DNA from: Actinomycetota bacterium
Lineage (GTDB): Bacteria > Actinomycetota > Actinomycetes > Nanopelagicales > Nanopelagicaceae
Assembly: GCA_009698675.1 (NCBI GenBank)
Contig: WLPT01000007.1
Location: 26,410 to 90,409, forward strand
Length of the DNA stretch: 64,000 nt
Reading direction: 5' to 3'
In this document: piece after piece, positions 1-8,962 of the stretch
Layout of the letters: every line of letters starts with the position of its first letter
How positions within the stretch are numbered: the stretch's first letter is position 1
Translations under genes and position numbers: made by a program
Notes under the pieces: generated by a model
Database searches by the model: none
Told to the model about the DNA's origin: nothing
What the model saw: the letters and a program-made list of their open reading frames with translations, nothing else

Positions 1-2
1 TT

Positions 3-821
3 ATTTTTTCGCAAAATAAGGCCGAGATGCGCAAGCGACTCAGTAAATTTCCTGGACCTAAATCTGAAGTTATAAATACTGCCTCAGAAGCAAGTGCTTT
101 CCCGGCAATTGCTAAAGCGATCTCAGGGGGATATGACGGCCGAGGTGTATGGAAAGTTAACTCTGCGCAGGAGTTAACTAAGGTTATAGAGCAGGTTGGA
201 AAAGTTCTCCTTGAAGAGTTCGTGGAGTTTGATTATGAAATTGCCGTTATGGTTGCACGATCACCACATGGCCAGGCCAGCACGTGGGCTCCAACTTTGA
301 CGATACAGGTTGATGGAATCTGCACCATGACGGTGACACCGGCACCACAGTTAAATTCAGAGATGAGTGCCAAAGCGCAGAGATTGGCCTTAGATATCGC
401 TCAAGACATCGGCGTGGTCGGTGTAATGGCAGTTGAGATGTTTGTTAAAGGTGATCAACTATTTATAAACGAACTGGCCATGCGCCCACATAACTCAGGC
501 CATTGGTCGATTGAAGGCTCGCTCACTTCCCAATTCGAACAGCATTTACGCGCGATCTTGGATCTTCCCTTAGGAGATACGGCCATGACGGCGCCGATAG
601 CCGTTATGGGAAATATTTTGGGTTCGACTAAGACTGATATGTATAGGCCCTATCTGCACCTAATGGCGCGCAATCCACGGCTGAAATTTCACCATTACAA
701 GAAAGATGTTAGGCCAGGTCGCAAGATCGGCCATGTGAATCTATTGGGAGATGACGCCGTAGAATTAATCCACGAGGTTCGGCACGCCCTTGATTACATG
801 AGCGGAGAAGTTAATGAGTGA
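3..821 (+). CDS. purK: N5-carboxyaminoimidazole ribonucleotide synthase PurK (5' end outside window)
   Basis: ATP-grasp enzyme of de novo purine synthesis: AIR + bicarbonate + ATP gives N5-CAIR, in the cytosol. The frame is open to the left edge, so the true start and roughly the first third of the protein lie upstream. The ATG at 27 is an internal Met, because the preceding in-frame residues SQNKAE continue the family's conserved QDK..MRKRL segment. Visible motifs are the ATP-grasp loop GGYDGRGVW, the [12 protein letters not shown] strand and the active-site [12 protein letters not shown]. The last 8 bp overlap purE, whose product uses the PurK product, so translation is probably coupled. 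Confidence 0.96.
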   Translation: MFSQNKAEMRKRLSKFPGPKSEVINTASEASAFPAIAKAISGGYDGRGVWKVNSAQELTKVIEQVGKVLLEEFVEFDYEIAVMVARSPHGQASTWAPTLTIQVDGICTMTVTPAPQLNSEMSAKAQRLALDIAQDIGVVGVMAVEMFVKGDQLFINELAMRPHNSGHWSIEGSLTSQFEQHLRAILDLPLGDTAMTAPIAVMGNILGSTKTDMYRPYLHLMARNPRLKFHHYKKDVRPGRKIGHVNLLGDDAVELIHEVRHALDYMSGEVNE

Positions 822-1320
822 TGTTGCGATAATCATGGGATCTGACTCGGATTGGCCCATCATGGAAGAGGCGGCAAAGACCTTAGAACTCTTGGGGATT
901 TCTTACGATGCCGATGTTGTTTCTGCACATCGAATGCCGATTGAAATGGTGGAGTTTGCTCAGAGCGCAGCATCTAAAGGATATAAAGTCATCATTGCTG
1001 GCGCCGGCGGTGCAGCGCATCTACCTGGAATGGTCGCTTCATTAACTGCATTACCAGTCATCGGTGTACCGGTGGCATTAAAAAACCTTGATGGCATGGA
1101 TTCATTACTCTCAATTGTGCAGATGCCTGCAGGTATTCCAGTTGCGACAGTGGGAGTTGGTAATGCCAAAAATGCCGCGCTCCTTGCCGCACGTATGTTA
1201 GGAATCTCTGATGCGGCAATTTCTGCCAAAGTTAGCCAAGCTATGCACGATATGAAAATCGAAGCTAAAGCAAAAGGCGCGAACTTAGCATCACGCCGGA
1301 ATCAAAAGACGGGTTTTTAG
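814..1320 (+). CDS. purE: N5-carboxyaminoimidazole ribonucleotide mutase PurE
   Basis: Converts N5-CAIR to CAIR directly after PurK. The 168-residue product has the full class I PurE signature: GSDSDWPIM near the N-terminus, SAHRMP around residue 40 (actinobacterial variant of SAHRTP), [12 protein letters not shown] around residues 62-73 and the [14 protein letters not shown] helix. The length is normal. The start overlaps the end of purK by 8 bp. The stop abuts the convergent CoA-binding gene with no spacer. The assignment is secure. Confidence 0.98.
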   Translation: MSDVAIIMGSDSDWPIMEEAAKTLELLGISYDADVVSAHRMPIEMVEFAQSAASKGYKVIIAGAGGAAHLPGMVASLTALPVIGVPVALKNLDGMDSLLSIVQMPAGIPVATVGVGNAKNAALLAARMLGISDAAISAKVSQAMHDMKIEAKAKGANLASRRNQKTGF

Positions 1321-1788
1321 CTAACGTTTTTGGTATTCAATTGCTGGGCAGCGGTTCATGACTGTAAGTAGGCCAGCTTCCTGCGCACGAGTGATTGCTG
1401 CATCATCTATAACATCGAGTTGGAGCCAGACTGCCTTTGCCCCGATGGCGATTGCTTCATCGACAATCTTTCCAACCATTGAAGAGTTAACAAAGCAGTC
1501 AACAACATCGACCTTCTCTGGTATTTCACTGAGCGTTTTATATCCCACTGCTCCATGAACAACTTCAGCTCGGGGATAAACTGGAATTATTGTGTGACCT
1601 TTTTCTTGCAATAACTTAGCCACTCCAAAAGCTGCGCGATCGGGATTATTGCCAAGACCAACTACAGCCCATACTTTCATAGCAAGGAGGGCGTCAATAG
1701 TCTGGCTCTCGTTAATCAGTGCGCCCCAGTGCGTGAAACTTCCAACCTGCACTTCGCCAAAGCTCGCGATCAAGGGCGTTACGGCCAT
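1321..1788 (-). CDS. CoA-binding (YccU-type Rossmann) domain protein
   Basis: Small soluble CoA_binding-family protein; no specific reaction is known. The core begins TIDALLAMKVWAVVGLGNNP and continues with AFGVAKLL, IIPVYP and WLQLDV, then ends in NRCPAIEY, the family pattern including its Cys near the C-terminus. The start is uncertain. The ATG at 1788 overlaps the end of ugd by 77 bp; a TTG (1773) or GTG (1752) is possible. The ATG at 1680 would remove conserved family residues. No TANNNT or Shine-Dalgarno marks any of them, so translation probably follows ugd by coupling. The stop and family are firm, the start is not. Confidence 0.8.
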   Translation of the reverse strand: MAVTPLIASFGEVQVGSFTHWGALINESQTIDALLAMKVWAVVGLGNNPDRAAFGVAKLLQEKGHTIIPVYPRAEVVHGAVGYKTLSEIPEKVDVVDCFVNSSMVGKIVDEAIAIGAKAVWLQLDVIDDAAITRAQEAGLLTVMNRCPAIEYQKR

Positions 1789-3028
1789 CGATAATAATCT
1801 TATTCTTAACTAACTGAGCTATTAATGATGGGTCTAAATCTCGATACTCTTTCCACTCAGTAAGGTGCAAGATTAAATCGGCGCCTTTTACGCACTCAGT
1901 CGCCGAATCGGCAAAATTGAGATTTGGAAAACGTCGGCGGGCCGGCTCAATTCCCTTTGGATCGTGAATCACGACATTAGCGCCGGCGGCATGAAGTTGA
2001 ACGGCAATATCGAGTGCAGGAGAGTCGCGCACGTCATCACTGTCGGGCTTGAATGTTGCGCCTAGAACTGCGATTTTGTACTGAGTTAAATCCTCCGACA
2101 AGTCATTACGTACAACATCAATAACGCGCTGGCGTGCGCGCAAATTTATGGCATCAATCTCGCGCAAAAACTCAAGGGCTTGCTTTGCGCCAAGTTCTTG
2201 CGCGCGCGCCATAAAGGCGCGAATATCTTTAGGTAAACATCCGCCACCGAAACCAATACCAGCCTGAAGGAAACGGCTTCCAATGCGTGGGTCATAACCA
2301 ATCGCCTTAGCAAGTACCGTTACATCGCCGCCCGCGGCCTCACAAACTTCAGCCATGGCGTTAATAAAGGATATTTTTGTCGCTAAAAATGAGTTAGCAG
2401 CAACTTTAACGAGCTCTGCAGTAGGTAAATCCGCACGTATCCATGGAGTGCCAAGAGCGATAATTGGTTCATATACTTGTTTAAGGATTTCTTCAGCTCT
2501 ATCATTTGCAACACCAACTACAAGTCGGTTGGGTGTCAATGTATCTTCAACGGCAAAGCCTTCACGCAAAAACTCAGGATTCCATGCCAGGTCTGCCTGT
2601 GGTGCGGTTTTAGTTAGTTCAGCGCGAAGTGATTGCGCAGTACCAACTGGAACGGTTGATTTACCGACAACGAGTGAACCCTCTTTTAAAAATGGTGCAA
2701 TCGTTTGTACTGCCGCTTTAACGTAGCTTAAATCTGCTGCTAATCCATCTTTGCTTTGAGGTGTTCCTACGCATACAAAATGTATGTCGGCATCAGAAAC
2801 GGCTGAAAAATCAGTTGTGAAAGTTAATCGTCCAGTTTTAACCTCTTGCGCCAATAGCGTATCCAGGCCTGGCTCGTAGAAGGGAAGCTCCCCGCGAGAT
2901 AGCATCGCAACTTTTTCTGGATCTGTATCAACACCAACGACTTTAAATCCAAGAGAAGACATACATGCGGCATGCGTTGCGCCTAAGTACCCGCAGCCGA
3001 TTACAGAGAGAGTTAAATTCATGCTCAT
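1712..3028 (-). CDS. ugd: UDP-glucose 6-dehydrogenase
   Basis: Oxidises UDP-glucose to UDP-glucuronate with two NAD+, providing an acidic sugar donor for envelope polysaccharide. The 438-residue protein shows the Rossmann motif GCGYLG (11-16), GTPQSKDG, KSTVPVGT, NPEFLREG (150-157) and catalytic Cys264 in GFGGGCLPKD. It lies 4 bp after the LCP gene on the same strand and next to glycosyltransferase and exporter genes, which supports a polysaccharide role. A TAAAGT hexamer six bases upstream supports the first ATG as start. A GDP-mannose dehydrogenase is an alternative within the superfamily but fits the sequence less well. Confidence 0.93.
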   Translation of the reverse strand: MSMNLTLSVIGCGYLGATHAACMSSLGFKVVGVDTDPEKVAMLSRGELPFYEPGLDTLLAQEVKTGRLTFTTDFSAVSDADIHFVCVGTPQSKDGLAADLSYVKAAVQTIAPFLKEGSLVVGKSTVPVGTAQSLRAELTKTAPQADLAWNPEFLREGFAVEDTLTPNRLVVGVANDRAEEILKQVYEPIIALGTPWIRADLPTAELVKVAANSFLATKISFINAMAEVCEAAGGDVTVLAKAIGYDPRIGSRFLQAGIGFGGGCLPKDIRAFMARAQELGAKQALEFLREIDAINLRARQRVIDVVRNDLSEDLTQYKIAVLGATFKPDSDDVRDSPALDIAVQLHAAGANVVIHDPKGIEPARRRFPNLNFADSATECVKGADLILHLTEWKEYRDLDPSLIAQLVKNKIIIDGRNALDRELWRSAGWKFHALGRTD

Positions 3029-3032
3029 GGCT

Positions 3033-4148
3033 TTACTTTAGCGCTCCGCATGGATTTTCATCTGCGGTGCGAGTTTTGAACTTATCAACCATTACCGGCG
3101 TGGCAGAGGCACTTGATGAGGCAGAGGGAGAAGGGGTGACTTCATCTACAAGCGGTAAATCCTGTTGTAACCGATTAAAAAGATCCGGTGCTAAAACTTT
3201 ATCCCATGTTACTACCGAGCCAAGCCCTGGAACTCGTGCATTCGCATTACCTAGAGGAATTGTGAGCGTTCGGACTTTGCTGGCTGAAAGGTTTTTAAGC
3301 TGTTTAGCAAGAGTAAGCAAGTCGCTGCTATTTAACTCTGAATCGGTTTTAACAGTTGCAATTGCAGCGTTAAAGAAATTCACCAATTTAATTGGATTGA
3401 GAAGTACGCCTGTGCTTGTCACTTTACGAAGAACGGCACTCATGAACTGTTGCTGACGCTGCATTCGGCCTAAATCACCCATGCCATCAAAATCGCGTGT
3501 ACGTACATATTTCAAAGCCTCGATGCCATCGAGAGTGTGAACTCCGGCGGTCATAACTAAGTGGCTCTTTGGATCATTGATGTCCTTCTTTGAGCAGACT
3601 TCAATTCCCCCTAGAGAGTCGACCATTCCGGCAAAACCGGCAAATCCTATTTCGATGTAGTGGTCGATGCGCACGCCAGTTTCATTCTCAATAGTTTGGA
3701 TTAAAAGTGGCGCACCACCCCAAGCAAATGCGGCGTTAATTTTCCCACTAGCTGCGCCAACAGTTCTATCTTTATATAAAGAAGATTGGTGCTCTGGAAT
3801 TGTTACTAGCGAATCACGAGGAATAGAAATAATCGTCGCTTTATCACGCGCTTTACTAATATGCACAAGAAGCATCGTGTCTGACCGTGCTCCGGCAGCA
3901 GCTTTAGTTGTTCCAACTCTCAATAACTGAGACTGCGCTTTAGTCAGACCCTCGCGAGTATCTGAACCGACAAGCAGATAATTCAGCGCCGATGTCGGTT
4001 TATCGGGACGTTTGTTCAGGGAGCTAAAAACATCGACTCGGTTGATGGCGCCACTGACTTGATCTAGGCCAAGCCAGGCTAAGGCGGAAAGGGCGACAAT
4101 AGCGACCGAGAGTGAGGTAATAATCCGAATTGGTCGCGTCGCTTTCAC
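3033..4148 (-). CDS. LytR-CpsA-Psr (LCP) family cell-wall glycopolymer ligase
   Basis: LCP enzymes transfer lipid-linked glycopolymers to peptidoglycan outside the membrane. The 371-residue protein has a short basic N-terminus, one membrane segment (about 10-28) and an extracellular LCP domain. The pyrophosphate and Mg-binding residues are visible in GSDTR (61-65), RSDTML (88-93) and PRDS (110-113), followed by DHYIEIGFAGFAGMVDSLGG and a YVRTRDFDGMGDLGRM block. A Ser/Thr-rich tail follows the domain. The start is GTG, six bases after a TAGTCT hexamer. Neighbours (Ugd, glycosyltransferase, exporter) suggest it attaches the polymer made at this locus. Confidence 0.94.
   Translation of the reverse strand: MKATRPIRIITSLSVAIVALSALAWLGLDQVSGAINRVDVFSSLNKRPDKPTSALNYLLVGSDTREGLTKAQSQLLRVGTTKAAAGARSDTMLLVHISKARDKATIISIPRDSLVTIPEHQSSLYKDRTVGAASGKINAAFAWGGAPLLIQTIENETGVRIDHYIEIGFAGFAGMVDSLGGIEVCSKKDINDPKSHLVMTAGVHTLDGIEALKYVRTRDFDGMGDLGRMQRQQQFMSAVLRKVTSTGVLLNPIKLVNFFNAAIATVKTDSELNSSDLLTLAKQLKNLSASKVRTLTIPLGNANARVPGLGSVVTWDKVLAPDLFNRLQQDLPLVDEVTPSPSASSSASATPVMVDKFKTRTADENPCGALK
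3035..3040 (-). promoter_or_regulatory. Candidate -10 element of ugd
   Basis: TAAAGT on the minus strand, six bases before the ugd ATG and overlapping the end of the upstream LCP gene. It would give a leaderless internal transcript. Confidence 0.4.
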
Positions 4149-4154
4149 AGGCGA

Positions 4155-4160
4155 AGACTA
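4155..4160 (-). promoter_or_regulatory. Candidate -10 element of the LCP gene
   Basis: TAGTCT on the minus strand, six bases from the GTG start; no ribosome-binding sequence fits between them, so a leaderless mRNA is likely. Confidence 0.55.
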
Positions 4161-4184
4161 CTTCAGCGATACGGTGGTGGGGTT

Positions 4185-5177
4185 ATGACGACATCAGCAA
4201 ACGAGTTATATGGCTCACCGAAGCGTGAAATATCGGTAGTTCTCCCAGTGCGCAACGAAGCGGCCCACTTAGTCGACTCGATTAATGCAATTTTGTCTCA
4301 GGATTTTCACGGCTCCCTTGAAGTCATTGTCGCGGTAGGGCCCTCTCAGGATGCAACAGAGGCAATTGCTAAGGAGATTTCCCTGCGCGATTCCCGTGTT
4401 GTCATAGTCGCTAACCCAACTGGACGCACCGCCGCGGGTTTGAATCTAGCAATTGAACGTTCACAGTATTCAATCATCGTAAGAGTAGATGGACATGCAG
4501 AGATTCCACGCGATTACTTAACTTTAGCTTTTGAGATTCTCAGTCAGAGTGGCGCAGTAAATGCAGGTGGGGTCATGGCTGCGCAGGGTCGAAGTTTATT
4601 TGAACGCTCCGTCGCTCGTGCAATGCGAAGCTCCCTCGGTGTTGGCGCCTCACGTTTTCATACAGGAGGCCAAGCCGGACCCTCCGATACGGTGTATTTG
4701 GGTGCCTTTAGAAAAGAGGCGCTCATTGCAGTCGGAGGCTTCGATGAGCGATATACACGTGCGCAAGATTGGGAGTTGAATTTTCGTTTACGAGCCGCCG
4801 GTGGTGTTGTCTACTTTGATCCCCGTTTAGTTGTTACCTATCGGCCGCGCGCAACTATCAATGCGCTCGCACGTCAATATTTTGAATACGGCCGCTGGCG
4901 TCGTGTGGTTGCACGAAGCCATGAAGGAACTATCAACTATCGATATCTAGCTCCGCCATTTACAGTGCTTGGAACCTCGATCTCGATAATTCTGGGTGCC
5001 ATATTTTCTTCATTCTTCTTGATTCCTGCAATTGTGTATGCACTCTTTATCCTCATGGCATCGTTCAGGATTGGAAAATCTTTAGGTGAAGTTGTATCGC
5101 TTCCGATCATCCTTTTGACTATGCATATGTCATGGGGGCTTGGCTTTCTAACTTCGCCGAAGTCGCTCGCGCCGTAA
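4185..5177 (+). CDS. Family 2 glycosyltransferase, ExoA-like, with C-terminal membrane segments
   Basis: GT-A fold sugar transferase acting at the inner face of the membrane. The N-terminal domain opens ISVVLPVRNEAAHLVDSI (16-33), has SQDATEA in the nucleotide-binding region and VDGH (101-104) as the DxD-like metal site, with QDWELNFRL as the acceptor-side motif. Two hydrophobic segments occupy about residues 255-300. The layout resembles succinoglycan-type ExoA transferases. It is divergent from the LCP gene (36 bp apart) and 15 bp upstream of the exporter permease. A TACGGT lies nine bases before the ATG. The sugar donor is not predictable. Confidence 0.87.
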   Translation: MTTSANELYGSPKREISVVLPVRNEAAHLVDSINAILSQDFHGSLEVIVAVGPSQDATEAIAKEISLRDSRVVIVANPTGRTAAGLNLAIERSQYSIIVRVDGHAEIPRDYLTLAFEILSQSGAVNAGGVMAAQGRSLFERSVARAMRSSLGVGASRFHTGGQAGPSDTVYLGAFRKEALIAVGGFDERYTRAQDWELNFRLRAAGGVVYFDPRLVVTYRPRATINALARQYFEYGRWRRVVARSHEGTINYRYLAPPFTVLGTSISIILGAIFSSFFLIPAIVYALFILMASFRIGKSLGEVVSLPIILLTMHMSWGLGFLTSPKSLAP

Positions 5178-5179
5178 GG

Positions 5180-5185
5180 TAGTCT
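5180..5185 (+). promoter_or_regulatory. Candidate -10 element of the exporter permease
   Basis: TAGTCT seven bases before the GTG start, directly after the glycosyltransferase stop; it may give the exporter its own transcript. Confidence 0.45.
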
Positions 5186-5192
5186 TATCACC

Positions 5193-6020
5193 GTGAGCGC
5201 ACCCTTGCAGGTATATGAACCTTTTAAAGCGGGTCTGCCACCACTGTTTCGGTACCTTAACTCTCTCTGGTCTAGACGAACATTTATCGCAGAGTACTCG
5301 CGCTCGGAACTGCGCGAGCAGCACTTTGACTCAGTTTTTGGGCAGTTATGGCTGGTTTTAAATCCACTACTTCTTTCAGGTGTCTACTTCTTATTGATCG
5401 TTATAATTCGCGGTACATCGGACACAACGCGCTATGCCCACTTAACCGCGACTCTTTTTCTCTTCTATCTTGTGTCTAATTCGCTCTCAGGCGGCGTGAG
5501 ATCAATTACAGCCGGACAAAAGTTAATTCTTAACACCGCCTTTCCGCGAATCATGCTGCCAGTTTCAGCAGTTGTTGTTGCAGTAGTTAAGTTTCTACCC
5601 ACACTTCTTGTATTTCTGATTATCCGAACGCTGATGGGACTGCCTTTCTCATGGGAGATGCTCTGGGCAATTCCCATTCTCCTCATTACAATTTTTCTTG
5701 CCTTAGGTTTATCAATAACAATCTCATGCATAAATGTTTATTTTCGCGATATCGCAAATTTCTTGCCGTACCTACTTCGTACGCTGTTATATCTCTCGCC
5801 GATTCTCTATGAAGCATCGACTTTAAAGCCAAAAGTACTGACCCTTGAAGAGTTCAATCCCCTCTTTCCAATTTTGGACAGCTGGTCTCGGGCGCTAGTT
5901 CATGGCCAAACTCCAAAAACCTCTTACATGCTCACCGCTATAGCATGGTCGCTCGGGATTTTCTTAGTCGGAACTTATTTCTTTTTATCAAGGGAGCGCG
6001 AATTTGCTGTCCGCCTCTAA
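5193..6020 (+). CDS. ABC-2 type polysaccharide export permease (Wzm/TagG-like)
   Basis: Membrane half of an ABC exporter for lipid-linked polysaccharide or teichoic-acid-like polymer. The 275-residue product has an amphipathic N-terminus (LWSRRTFIAEYSRSELREQH), then about six membrane helices. Family features include FGQLWLVLNPLL, the INVYFRDIANFLPYLL stretch and the LYLSPILYE segment. The start is GTG. It overlaps the ATPase gene by 17 bp, which fits a co-translated transporter pair. Substrate is inferred from neighbours only. Confidence 0.92.
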   Translation: MSAPLQVYEPFKAGLPPLFRYLNSLWSRRTFIAEYSRSELREQHFDSVFGQLWLVLNPLLLSGVYFLLIVIIRGTSDTTRYAHLTATLFLFYLVSNSLSGGVRSITAGQKLILNTAFPRIMLPVSAVVVAVVKFLPTLLVFLIIRTLMGLPFSWEMLWAIPILLITIFLALGLSITISCINVYFRDIANFLPYLLRTLLYLSPILYEASTLKPKVLTLEEFNPLFPILDSWSRALVHGQTPKTSYMLTAIAWSLGIFLVGTYFFLSREREFAVRL

Positions 6021-6801
6021 CGCGCATAAGACTCATGAAATCGCGGTATCAGTTCGCGGTTTAGGTCTTACATATAAAACTGCCATAGATCGCCGCCCCA
6101 CTTTAAAGGCGCGTGTTAAATCTCTAGGAAGAGGCGGGAAGCAGACACGTGTCATACGCGCTCTCGATGGCGTTAATTTTGATGTTGAGTATGGCCAAGT
6201 CCTTGGAGTAGTTGGCACAAATGGTGCTGGAAAATCTTCAATGATGCGTGTGATTGCTGGAATTATTCCGCCCACACAGGGTCGTATTGAAGTCTTTGGA
6301 AGTGTCAGCACCTTATTGGCACTTGGCGTTGGATTCAATCCCTCAATGTCTGGGCGCGATAACGTCTTTCTAGGTGGATTAGCTTCGGGCATGAGCCGCG
6401 AAGAGATCGAGAATCATTTCCAAGAGATTGCCGATTTTTCCGAACTCGGAGAGGCGATTGATTCTCCCATGCGTACGTACTCCTCTGGAATGTTCTCTCG
6501 ATTGGCTTTCTCTGTGGCAGCTACTGTGCGCCCGGATATTTTGATTGTAGATGAGGCGTTAAGCACAGGCGATGCCAAGTTTAAGGAGAAATCACTCAAT
6601 CGATTAAAGGAGTTGCGCAGCGATGACCGTGCGCTGATTCTAGTCAGCCACGCAATGGCAACTTTGCGAGATGTTTGTAATGATGTGGTCTGGTTACACC
6701 AAGGAAAATTAATTCAACGCGGTGACCCGAACGCGGTCATTGATGCCTACCAAGAGTTTTTACAGGTCGGGAAGAGCGCAGCCATCGATGAGGATGTATA
6801 G
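6004..6801 (+). CDS. ABC transporter ATPase for polysaccharide export (Wzt/TagH-like)
   Basis: Nucleotide-binding partner of the preceding permease. Walker A GTNGAGKSS (71-79), signature YSSGM (159-163) and Walker B ILIVDEAL (179-186) are intact, followed by the switch His in LVSHAM. A roughly 50-residue family-typical N-terminal extension precedes the core. At 265 residues it lacks the C-terminal carbohydrate-recognition domain of long Wzt proteins, so it resembles TagH or short Wzt. The start is TTG inside the permease gene; the 17 bp overlap indicates coupling. Confidence 0.93.
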   Translation: MLSASNAHKTHEIAVSVRGLGLTYKTAIDRRPTLKARVKSLGRGGKQTRVIRALDGVNFDVEYGQVLGVVGTNGAGKSSMMRVIAGIIPPTQGRIEVFGSVSTLLALGVGFNPSMSGRDNVFLGGLASGMSREEIENHFQEIADFSELGEAIDSPMRTYSSGMFSRLAFSVAATVRPDILIVDEALSTGDAKFKEKSLNRLKELRSDDRALILVSHAMATLRDVCNDVVWLHQGKLIQRGDPNAVIDAYQEFLQVGKSAAIDEDV

Positions 6802-8035
6802 GCCCCTTCTCATATCAATCATTTTTTTCTCTTCCATCACGTCTGCAGCAAATGCCCAAGATGTACCTGCAAACTTTTCTTTTCACGGATCAGGGTATGG
6901 ACATGGTGTAGGGATGTCACAAATGGGTGCGCGTGGCATGGCCCTAGCAGGCGAAAGTCCGACGCAGATTCTTCAATATTTCTATAAAGATGTAACGATC
7001 GAGCCGCGAGATGATTCAAAGATAGTGCGAGTAAATATAGGGCATCTGTTAAGTAGCGCAAAGATGTCAACTAGTACAACCGGGGCCGTAATCGAGTTAT
7101 TTAGTGGGGATATCGGCAATCGTGTAGATGCTCAACCAATTGCAGTTATGCCGGCAAAGGCAACCTTAAACTTATCGCTCTTGGGGTCTAGCGTTGTACC
7201 AAGCGTAAGTGTTGGCAAGAAAACTACATCGATAGTTAAGGGTAGAAGTTTTACAATCCGTTGGAGTGGAACACGCGATCTTCCAGGAATCGATGCGCTA
7301 GTTGCTGTGACTCAAAGCGGTGCAACAAAGAAATTTCGATATGGGCAAGTTCAGGTTAAAGTCGTTCGCGATCTATTGTTGGGCTATCGGATGGAGCTCA
7401 CTAACTCGGTTCGACTCTCCGATGAGTACTTGTGGGGAGTCAGCGAGATGCCTTCCTACTGGCCAATTGCAGCCCTACAAGCCCAGGCGATTGCATCACG
7501 TAGCTATGCGTTAAGTAAGGCTGGCATATATCGAAGTGCCTGCGATTGTGATCTCTATGGCGAGATTTCAGATCAAATGTTTTTAGGCTATGCCAAGGAG
7601 AGCGAGAAGAAGTACGGCGCAATCTGGAAAAGCGCCGTGTCAGATACGGCAGGTATGACGATTACCCAAGCAGGCTTACCAATAACCGCCTATTTTTTCT
7701 CATCATCAGGGGGAAAAACTGAAAGCTCAACTAATGCATGGGGGAGTGAAAAACCATATACACAGATTGTCGATGACCCAGGAAGTCTCGACCCAGTCTT
7801 AAATCCACGATTTGTTTCATGGGATCAAAGCATCTCTCAGACGTCGGTAGCCGCAGCGTTCTTGCTGCCGGATGTTCTTACTCTTGAAATAGTTTCAAGA
7901 AATGAGAGTGGAACCGTTGCGATAATTCGTGCAACTTCGAGTGCAGGAGTTCAAATTAGCTTGCGTGGAGAAACTTTCCGAAGTCGAACTAAGATTCCCT
8001 CGGCCTATTTCGATTTAGTTAGCGTGCAGAATTGA
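6788..8035 (+). CDS. SpoIID/LytB domain protein (secreted)
   Basis: SpoIID/LytB proteins act on or activate enzymes of peptidoglycan outside the membrane; here there is no hint of sporulation. The product (415 aa from this start) has a signal peptide (about 1-23, ending ANAQ), then GSGYGHGVGMSQMGARG (35-51), the actinobacterial N-terminal placement of this motif. The SpoIID core follows: EYLWGVSEMPSYWP, LQAQAIASRSYAL and YFFSSSGGKTESS. An ATG 66 bp upstream would add a non-hydrophobic leader inside the ATPase gene, so I chose the ATG that begins the signal peptide; ATG 6794 is also possible. It overlaps the ATPase gene and converges on dapD with a 21 bp tail overlap. Confidence 0.88.
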   Translation: MRMYRPLLISIIFFSSITSAANAQDVPANFSFHGSGYGHGVGMSQMGARGMALAGESPTQILQYFYKDVTIEPRDDSKIVRVNIGHLLSSAKMSTSTTGAVIELFSGDIGNRVDAQPIAVMPAKATLNLSLLGSSVVPSVSVGKKTTSIVKGRSFTIRWSGTRDLPGIDALVAVTQSGATKKFRYGQVQVKVVRDLLLGYRMELTNSVRLSDEYLWGVSEMPSYWPIAALQAQAIASRSYALSKAGIYRSACDCDLYGEISDQMFLGYAKESEKKYGAIWKSAVSDTAGMTITQAGLPITAYFFSSSGGKTESSTNAWGSEKPYTQIVDDPGSLDPVLNPRFVSWDQSISQTSVAAAFLLPDVLTLEIVSRNESGTVAIIRATSSAGVQISLRGETFRSRTKIPSAYFDLVSVQN

Positions 8036-8932
8036 ATTAAGTCCACCCCAAGTACCGTTTCGGCTAACAACTTCGAGGGCGCCATCTAGTGAGTTGCGAC
8101 GAAATAATAGATTGCTGGCTCCACTTAAAGTTGCAGCCTTAACAATTTCACCATCTGGAAGTCGCAGTTTCGAAGCTGCAGTTATATAAGTACCAGCTTC
8201 AATCACACAGTTATCGCCCAATGAAATACCACAACCAGAGTTGGCGCCTAAAAGGGTTTTTTCACCGATCGAGATTACTTCTTTGCCGCCGCCACTCAAT
8301 GTACCCATGATTGAAGCTCCGCCACCAACGTCACTTCCATCTCCAACAACAACTCCTGCAGAAATTCGGCCTTCAACCATCGAGGCCCCTAAGGTTCCTG
8401 CATTAAAGTTAACGAACCCTTCGTGCATAATCGTCGTTCCAGATGCAAGGTGGGCACCCAATCGAACTCGATCGGCATCTGCGATGCGGACCCCACTTGG
8501 AACTACGTAGTCAACCATCCGCGGAAACTTGTCTATAGAAAAAACCGTGACATGCCCGTAGGTTGCTTTTAGTCGAGCACGCGTGGCTTCAAAGCCCTCC
8601 ACTTCGCAAGGACCAACCGATGTCCAAACAACGTTGTTGAGCAAAGCAAATACGCCATCAAGATTTGCACCGTGTGGCTTAATCAGACGATGTGAAAGTA
8701 AGTGAAGACGCAGGTAGGCATCGAGTGCTGATTTAGGCGCCTCGGTGAGTTTGATTTCTATATGTGCCAATTCGCGAGTAACGCCACGGAGAAGATCTTC
8801 ACCGCTGAGACCTTCGAGCTCAGTTGGGATTTGTGGGTTCAGCGGTGCAAGAGTTGGAGATGGGAACCAGGCGTCAAGAAGTTTTCCATGAGCCATTGTT
8901 GTAATTGCGTGGCCCGATGCGATGGTCGTCAT
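8015..8932 (-). CDS. dapD: 2,3,4,5-tetrahydropyridine-2,6-dicarboxylate N-succinyltransferase
   Basis: Succinyl-CoA-dependent step of the lysine/meso-DAP pathway. The 305-residue protein is the actinobacterial DapD type: a mixed N-terminal domain, then a left-handed beta-helix of hexapeptide repeats (about 165-265). Recognisable are HEGFVNFNAGTLG, SAGVVVGDGSDVGGG and LLGANSGCGISLGDNC. Its partner aminotransferase dapC is in the same window. It is divergent from the LOG gene with a 30 bp spacer carrying two back-to-back TANNNT hexamers. The C-terminus overlaps the SpoIID gene. Confidence 0.95.
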   Translation of the reverse strand: MTTIASGHAITTMAHGKLLDAWFPSPTLAPLNPQIPTELEGLSGEDLLRGVTRELAHIEIKLTEAPKSALDAYLRLHLLSHRLIKPHGANLDGVFALLNNVVWTSVGPCEVEGFEATRARLKATYGHVTVFSIDKFPRMVDYVVPSGVRIADADRVRLGAHLASGTTIMHEGFVNFNAGTLGASMVEGRISAGVVVGDGSDVGGGASIMGTLSGGGKEVISIGEKTLLGANSGCGISLGDNCVIEAGTYITAASKLRLPDGEIVKAATLSGASNLLFRRNSLDGALEVVSRNGTWGGLNSILHAN

Positions 8933-8938
8933 GTGCTA

Positions 8939-8944
8939 AGCCTA
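8939..8944 (-). promoter_or_regulatory. Candidate -10 element of dapD
   Basis: TAGGCT, six bases before the dapD ATG on the minus strand; part of a 30 bp divergent promoter region. Confidence 0.5.
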
Positions 8945-8949
8945 ACCCC

Positions 8950-8955
8950 TATCCT
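8950..8955 (+). promoter_or_regulatory. Candidate -10 element of the LOG gene
   Basis: TATCCT, seven bases before the ATG; faces the dapD hexamer across five bases. Confidence 0.5.
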
Positions 8956-8962
8956 TTAGCGC

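Noticed and set aside
27..821. ATG at 27 as the start of purK
   Set aside because: The frame is open to the left edge and the residues before it match the family, so the ATG is internal and the gene is truncated by the window.
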